Positions 60,409 through 64,000 of a DNA stretch of 64,000 nucleotides are shown here, one piece after another. Source of the stretch: Bacteroidota bacterium. GTDB lineage: Bacteria; Bacteroidota; Bacteroidia; Chitinophagales; UBA10324. Made by a program: the position numbers and the translations under genes. Under the pieces are notes generated by a model that did not search any database, was not told the DNA's origin, and was given only the letters and a program-made list of their open reading frames with translations. The stretch's first letter is position 1, and every line of letters begins with the position of its first letter. The stretch is taken from contig JAFDYS010000024.1 in assembly GCA_018267315.1 (NCBI GenBank), positions 1-64,000 of the forward strand. Direction: 5' to 3'.

Positions 60409-60930
60409 ATGAAAAAGGTAATTTGTTTCCTCCTCATTTTCCATTTTGGAAAACTTTGTCTCGCTCAGGATTCACTTGACAAAACCTGGCACGCAGAAGC
60501 GGGACCCATGATTACGGTTCCCATCCGTTACCTTCATTACTACAGTGTACTGGGTCTCGGTGCCGATGTGGCAGCCAACCGGCAATTCGTGAAAGGATTA
60601 TTTGCCGGAGCCCGTATGAACTATGCTTTCTTTTTCGGTAATGGAAGCGTGGAAGGAGAATCCGTGAATCCGGGTTTGTTCAATGCCATGGTTGACGGAT
60701 TCTACCTTTTTGATTTTAAATTGCTCCTTGGCTTCAGCGGCGGGCTGGGATTGGCTTTTGGCGGCGGTACTGATGCAAATTTCTCCCGTGTATTCTACGC
60801 CGGTTACCTGTTCAACACCGGCCGACATGATATGATCATCACTGCTTTCTTTGATCAAACCAACTACCAAAAGAATCTCGGCCTGCGCGGCAGTTTCCGG
60901 TTACCCATTACCACTCCGCACCAGAATTAA
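60409..60930 (+). CDS. Small outer-membrane beta-barrel-like protein
   Basis: 173 residues from the ATG at 60409, which begins a signal peptide (MKKVICFLLIFHFGKLCLAQ). Amphipathic strands with Gly and aromatics follow (YYSVLGLGADVAANRQF, GLFAGARMNYAFFFG, LLLGFSGGLGLAFGGG). Size and pattern fit a small barrel; no family recognised. Convergent with the peroxiredoxin gene, 16 bases away. Confidence 0.72.
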   Translation: MKKVICFLLIFHFGKLCLAQDSLDKTWHAEAGPMITVPIRYLHYYSVLGLGADVAANRQFVKGLFAGARMNYAFFFGNGSVEGESVNPGLFNAMVDGFYLFDFKLLLGFSGGLGLAFGGGTDANFSRVFYAGYLFNTGRHDMIITAFFDQTNYQKNLGLRGSFRLPITTPHQN

Positions 60931-60946
60931 TGACTTTTCCTTCTCA

Positions 60947-61648
60947 TCAATTCAAATCCTGCAACACCAGCGGTTTGGTGCAGAAGAACCAATCGTAGCA
61001 TTTCATCTCACCATTGGTTTGCTCCATCCGCTCCTTAGCGGTGCCGCATGATCCTGCCGGAGGCACAATTACATCTTCACCCGGTTTCCAGTCAGCTGGT
61101 GTGGCAATGCTGTACTTGTCTGCTGCCTGCATGGCAATGAGCGCACGCTTCAACTCATCGAAATTTCTTCCTGTTGAAAGCGGATAGTAAATGATGGCAC
61201 GGATGATTCCTTTCGGGTCAATGAAGAAAACAGCGCGCACAGCTTTGGTGTTGCTTTCACCCGGCTGAATCATGCCATACTTTCTGGCCACATCCATTGT
61301 AATGTCTTCAATGAGCGGGAATTTCACTTCAATGTTTTTCATTCCCTTATACTCGATCTTGTCTTTGATGGTGCGTAGCCAGGCGATATGGCTGAACAAT
61401 CCGTCCACTGATAATCCTACCAGTTGGCAGTTGAGTTTCCTGAACTCCTCTTCCCGGCTGGCGAACGTCATAAACTCCGTGGTGCATACCGGCGTAAAAT
61501 CAGCCGGATGACTGAACAGGATAATCCATTTTCCCTTGTAGTCAATCGGGAAGTGAATTTCACCCTGCGTGGTGACCGCCTTAAACTCCGGCGCTTTGTC
61601 GCCGATGCGCGGCATAGCCACAACTTTTTGCTCAAGCATTGTTTCCAT
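60947..61648 (-). CDS. Peroxiredoxin, Prx6/1-Cys-like AhpC-TSA family
   Basis: 233 residues. The peroxidatic Cys (about residue 55) lies in HPADFTPVCTTEF, with the PxxxTxxC signature complete. The C-terminal half (IPLIED-like FPLIEDITMDVARKYG, RAVFFIDPKGIIRAIIYYP, VIVPPAGSCGTAKERME) and length match the Prx6 group of archaeal and bacterial thermophilic type, with extra C-terminal cysteines that may act in resolving. It reduces hydrogen peroxide and organic peroxides in the cytosol. Its promoter carries a Crp/Fnr-like site like those of the stress island 15-20 kb away. Confidence 0.93.
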   Translation of the reverse strand: METMLEQKVVAMPRIGDKAPEFKAVTTQGEIHFPIDYKGKWIILFSHPADFTPVCTTEFMTFASREEEFRKLNCQLVGLSVDGLFSHIAWLRTIKDKIEYKGMKNIEVKFPLIEDITMDVARKYGMIQPGESNTKAVRAVFFIDPKGIIRAIIYYPLSTGRNFDELKRALIAMQAADKYSIATPADWKPGEDVIVPPAGSCGTAKERMEQTNGEMKCYDWFFCTKPLVLQDLN

Positions 61649-61688
61649 AATCCAGATTTTTAGATGATTTGCAATTCGATTACACAGG

Positions 61689-61731
61689 CAAAATTGAGTG
61701 ACGGAAAAATGCCGTTTGGTGACATTTGTTA
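61689..61731 (-). promoter_or_regulatory. Crp/Fnr-like palindrome and -7 element, peroxiredoxin promoter
   Basis: On the minus strand TAACAAATGTCA (61731-61720; 7 of 8) sits inside the larger near-palindrome GGTGACATTTGTTACC read on the plus strand (61718-61733). After 23 bases comes CAATTTTG (61696-61689), one mismatch from TAnnTTTG. The start codon is at 61648. Confidence 0.6.
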
Positions 61732-61813
61732 CCCCGACGGCTAACTCTTATCAGAAACCGCGCAGCGGCCTCCATCACCCTTTACTTTCTGCGATTCATT
61801 AACTTGCCCCGCT

Positions 61814-64000
61814 GTGGCTACGCAACAAAAGAAATCGCAACCTTCCCAGAAATTCTCCGGCAAATTATCGCTGGTGATTCCTTGTTACAATGAAGCGCAC
61901 CGGATTGACCGGATGATAGACGGATTGCGTGAATTCAGCCAGAAGGCCCCTTTTGACTATGAAGTGATCATTGCTGACGACGGCAGTACGGATGGCACAT
62001 CGTCAACCATAGATCAGCATCCCCTCATGGTGGAATTAAAACAAGCGGGCAGGTACCAATTGGTGAAACTTGCTGCTAACCGCGGTAAAGGCGCCGCATT
62101 GAAAGCCGGCGTAAATGCCGCCACCGGCAGCCACATACTCACGCTCGATGCCGATATGGCTACCAAGCCGGCCGAAGTGCTGAAGTGGATGGCTGCCAAC
62201 GGAAATCAACTTCCTTCTAATGAAATCTGGATCGCTTCACGCGAACACCACGATTCATTGATTACGGAAAACCCGGCACGCAGAAGAACCGGTCGCATCT
62301 TCAACCTGATCGTCCGGTTCCTCACGCCACTTCGGTTGCGGGATTCCCAGTGCGGCTTCAAGCTTTATCCGGCCCCAGTGGCGAAAGAACTTTTCGAAAA
62401 GCAAAAATCAACCGGATGGGCGCATGATGTGGAACTCATGTACCGGGCGCAGATCCATGACATACCCATTCGTGACCTGCCTGTAACCTGGGTGACCCAG
62501 GAAGGAAGCAAGATTTCGCCTGTAAAAGATTCATTCCCGATGCTGTGGAATGTATTGATGGTTTCGCTCCGGTTGAAGTGGGAGTACTTTGTGAAAGTCC
62601 CCCTGAGCATGATCGGAAAAAAGAATGTTACCGATACGGTGCGAAAGCGCGAAGCCACTTACCGGATGCTGTTTTTTTTCTTCAGCATCGTGCTGTTTTT
62701 TACCATGACCACATTGAGTTTCCAGTATGGCATTACAGGTGATGATGTGGATCAGAAGATCTATGGCGAAAAGGTGCTCTCCTATTATCTTACGCTTGGC
62801 AAGGATACTTCCTGTCTTCACCTCAAAGTCGGCAATAAAGAAAACCTTCATCTCTACGGCGGACTGTTCAACATGATTCCTGCGGCCGCCTCCAAAATTT
62901 TTCCTGCTGCCGACATTTACGACCTGCGTCATCTCTTCGATGCCATTACCGGTTTTCTGGCCATGCTGTTTGCCGGTTTGCTGGCTAAGAAACTCGGCGG
63001 ATGGCGCGCCGGCTTTCTCGGCCTGGTACTCATGGCGATCTGGCCACAGTTCTTCGGACAATCCATGAACAATCCCAAGGATATTCCATTTGCTTTTGCC
63101 TACGTTTTCTCCATTTACTATTTACTGAAACTGGTTGACGAATTGCCGGGGCCGCGTACCCGCACACTCATCCTATCCACCATCGGTATTGCTCTCGCTA
63201 TCAACATGCGCGTAGGCGGTTTAATTCTCATCGGGATGCTGTTTGCCTTTGTGATCGGGAATTACATCCTTTCCAAATCATTCAGGCAGGCATTCACCAT
63301 TGACAAAAACGCCACCGGCAGGACCATCAAGTACCTGCTCATTATTTCCGTGGTGAGTTACTTCGGCGGTCTGTTGTTTTGGCCATATGGACTGATGGCG
63401 CCATTCAGTCATCCGTTCACAGCATTGAGCGAGATCACCAACTTCTCTATTAACATCAAGGTGCTCTTCAATGGGAAACGCATGTTCAGCAATGAAATTC
63501 CGTGGAACTATGTGCCGGTGTGGCTATGGGTCACCACCCCTCTGGTGATCATAATTGCTGCTGTACTCATTCCGGTAGTCATTCTGCTTGCGAGAAAACA
63601 ATTCAATGTTTCCTATCTACTTCTGATTGTATTCGCAACGGTTTTTCCATGGGCTTACATCGTTTACAAAAACAGTTCGCTGTATGATGGCATGCGTCAG
63701 GTACTGTTCATCACACCCACTATCGGTGTGCTTGCGGCGGTTACCTGGGAGTTTTTCTTCCGTTCAGCAAAATCAAAAGGAATGCAATATGGAGTTGCAG
63801 CCGCTTTGCTGATCGGGATACTGCTGCCCTTACGTTTCTCATTTGCCAATCACCCCAATCAGTATGTCTATTTCAACGAGCTGTATGGCGGCATCAAACA
63901 TGCTTACGGAAATTTTGATACAGATTACTACATGAACAGCATCCGCGAGGATTGTGATTGGGTGAAAGAAAATGTGAAAACGGAAAGCGGAAAGAAAATC
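61814..64000 (+). CDS. GT2 glycosyltransferase fused to an ArnT/PMT-like membrane glycosyltransferase, 3' truncated
   Basis: At least 729 residues, open to the right edge; start GTG at 61814. About 1-270 are a GT2 domain of the dolichol-phosphate-mannose synthase type: LSLVIPCYNEAHRID, VIIADDGSTDGTSS, NRGKGAALKAGV, TLDADMATKP and RDSQCGFKLYP. About 280-729 have eight or more membrane helices with features of lipid-linked sugar transferases: an acidic pair in ITGDDVDQKIYGEKVL after the first helix, and MNNPKDIPFAFAYVF. Inference: the first half makes a polyprenyl-phosphate sugar and the second transfers it outside the membrane. Confidence 0.85.
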   Translation, partial: MATQQKKSQPSQKFSGKLSLVIPCYNEAHRIDRMIDGLREFSQKAPFDYEVIIADDGSTDGTSSTIDQHPLMVELKQAGRYQLVKLAANRGKGAALKAGVNAATGSHILTLDADMATKPAEVLKWMAANGNQLPSNEIWIASREHHDSLITENPARRRTGRIFNLIVRFLTPLRLRDSQCGFKLYPAPVAKELFEKQKSTGWAHDVELMYRAQIHDIPIRDLPVTWVTQEGSKISPVKDSFPMLWNVLMVSLRLKWEYFVKVPLSMIGKKNVTDTVRKREATYRMLFFFFSIVLFFTMTTLSFQYGITGDDVDQKIYGEKVLSYYLTLGKDTSCLHLKVGNKENLHLYGGLFNMIPAAASKIFPAADIYDLRHLFDAITGFLAMLFAGLLAKKLGGWRAGFLGLVLMAIWPQFFGQSMNNPKDIPFAFAYVFSIYYLLKLVDELPGPRTRTLILSTIGIALAINMRVGGLILIGMLFAFVIGNYILSKSFRQAFTIDKNATGRTIKYLLIISVVSYFGGLLFWPYGLMAPFSHPFTALSEITNFSINIKVLFNGKRMFSNEIPWNYVPVWLWVTTPLVIIIAAVLIPVVILLARKQFNVSYLLLIVFATVFPWAYIVYKNSSLYDGMRQVLFITPTIGVLAAVTWEFFFRSAKSKGMQYGVAAALLIGILLPLRFSFANHPNQYVYFNELYGGIKHAYGNFDTDYYMNSIREDCDWVKENVKTESGKKI

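Noticed and set aside
62531..63061. Minus-strand frame of 176 codons
   Set aside because: Lies fully antisense to the GT2-ArnT fusion, whose sense frame shows clear domain motifs.

Overview
The window is a 64 kb chromosomal stretch of a Bacteroidota bacterium, probably of the Chitinophagales/Sphingobacteriia side (phylum confident, lower rank inferred). Evidence: five secreted proteins end in type IX secretion (T9SS) sorting domains; many promoters carry the Bacteroidota -7 element TAnnTTTG; strong Shine-Dalgarno sequences are rare; and several families are typical of the phylum (DUF2027-Smr, DUF4251, the short protein usually mislabelled 'ABC transporter ATPase', GCxDPxAxNY repeats). No tRNA, CRISPR array, insertion sequence or prophage was seen. 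The only RNA gene is RNase P RNA.

Layout. 1-6.6 kb: two T9SS cargo proteins, the first a repeat-built adhesin cut by the left edge. 6.7-11.2 kb: single genes (amino acid permease, heme-c lipoprotein-like protein, DUF4239, DUF2141, RibD-like reductase, SRPBCC protein). 11.4-16.4 kb, minus strand: miaB, a sigma-54 activator, lptE, an acidic protein and secG. 16.6-21.2 kb: a TetR-controlled tripartite efflux operon (TolC, EmrA, EmrB types). 21.2-26.2 kb: small exported/membrane proteins, an OmpA-type lipoprotein and a fused membrane Fe-S oxidoreductase. 26.3-32.9 kb: a subtilisin-like T9SS protease, a three-gene ABC importer and pyruvate kinase. 34.4-37.3 kb, minus: all four steps from sedoheptulose-7-phosphate to GDP-D-glycero-alpha-D-manno-heptose, in three genes. 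37.4-47.0 kb: a stress-type island (universal stress protein, two-heme lipoprotein, PEBP-like protein, alpha/beta hydrolase, ferritin-like VIT1 transporter, flavin/PPOX protein, P-type ATPase, Hsp20). 47.1-64 kb: rnpB, DUF2027-Smr, FtsX-type permease, penicillin acylase, more T9SS cargo, an aminotransferase, a second heptose kinase (RfaE1 type), a 1-Cys-like peroxiredoxin, and a GT2-ArnT-like fusion that runs off the right edge.

Most interesting signal. Palindromes of the form TGAC/TGAT-N4-GTCA/ATCA lie 23-25 bases upstream of -7 elements in front of the alpha/beta hydrolase, VIT1, PPOX, Hsp20 and the distant peroxiredoxin, and more weakly the DUF2141 gene. This is the geometry of a Crp/Fnr-family activator at about -41. 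It would tie the stress island and the peroxiredoxin into one undescribed regulon; no candidate regulator is encoded in the window. Other points: an extra domain of about 180 residues inserted in one Ig-like module of the adhesin, a fused Fe-S protein, a fused heptose guanylyltransferase-phosphatase, a clear TetR operator, and a 59-residue membrane protein.
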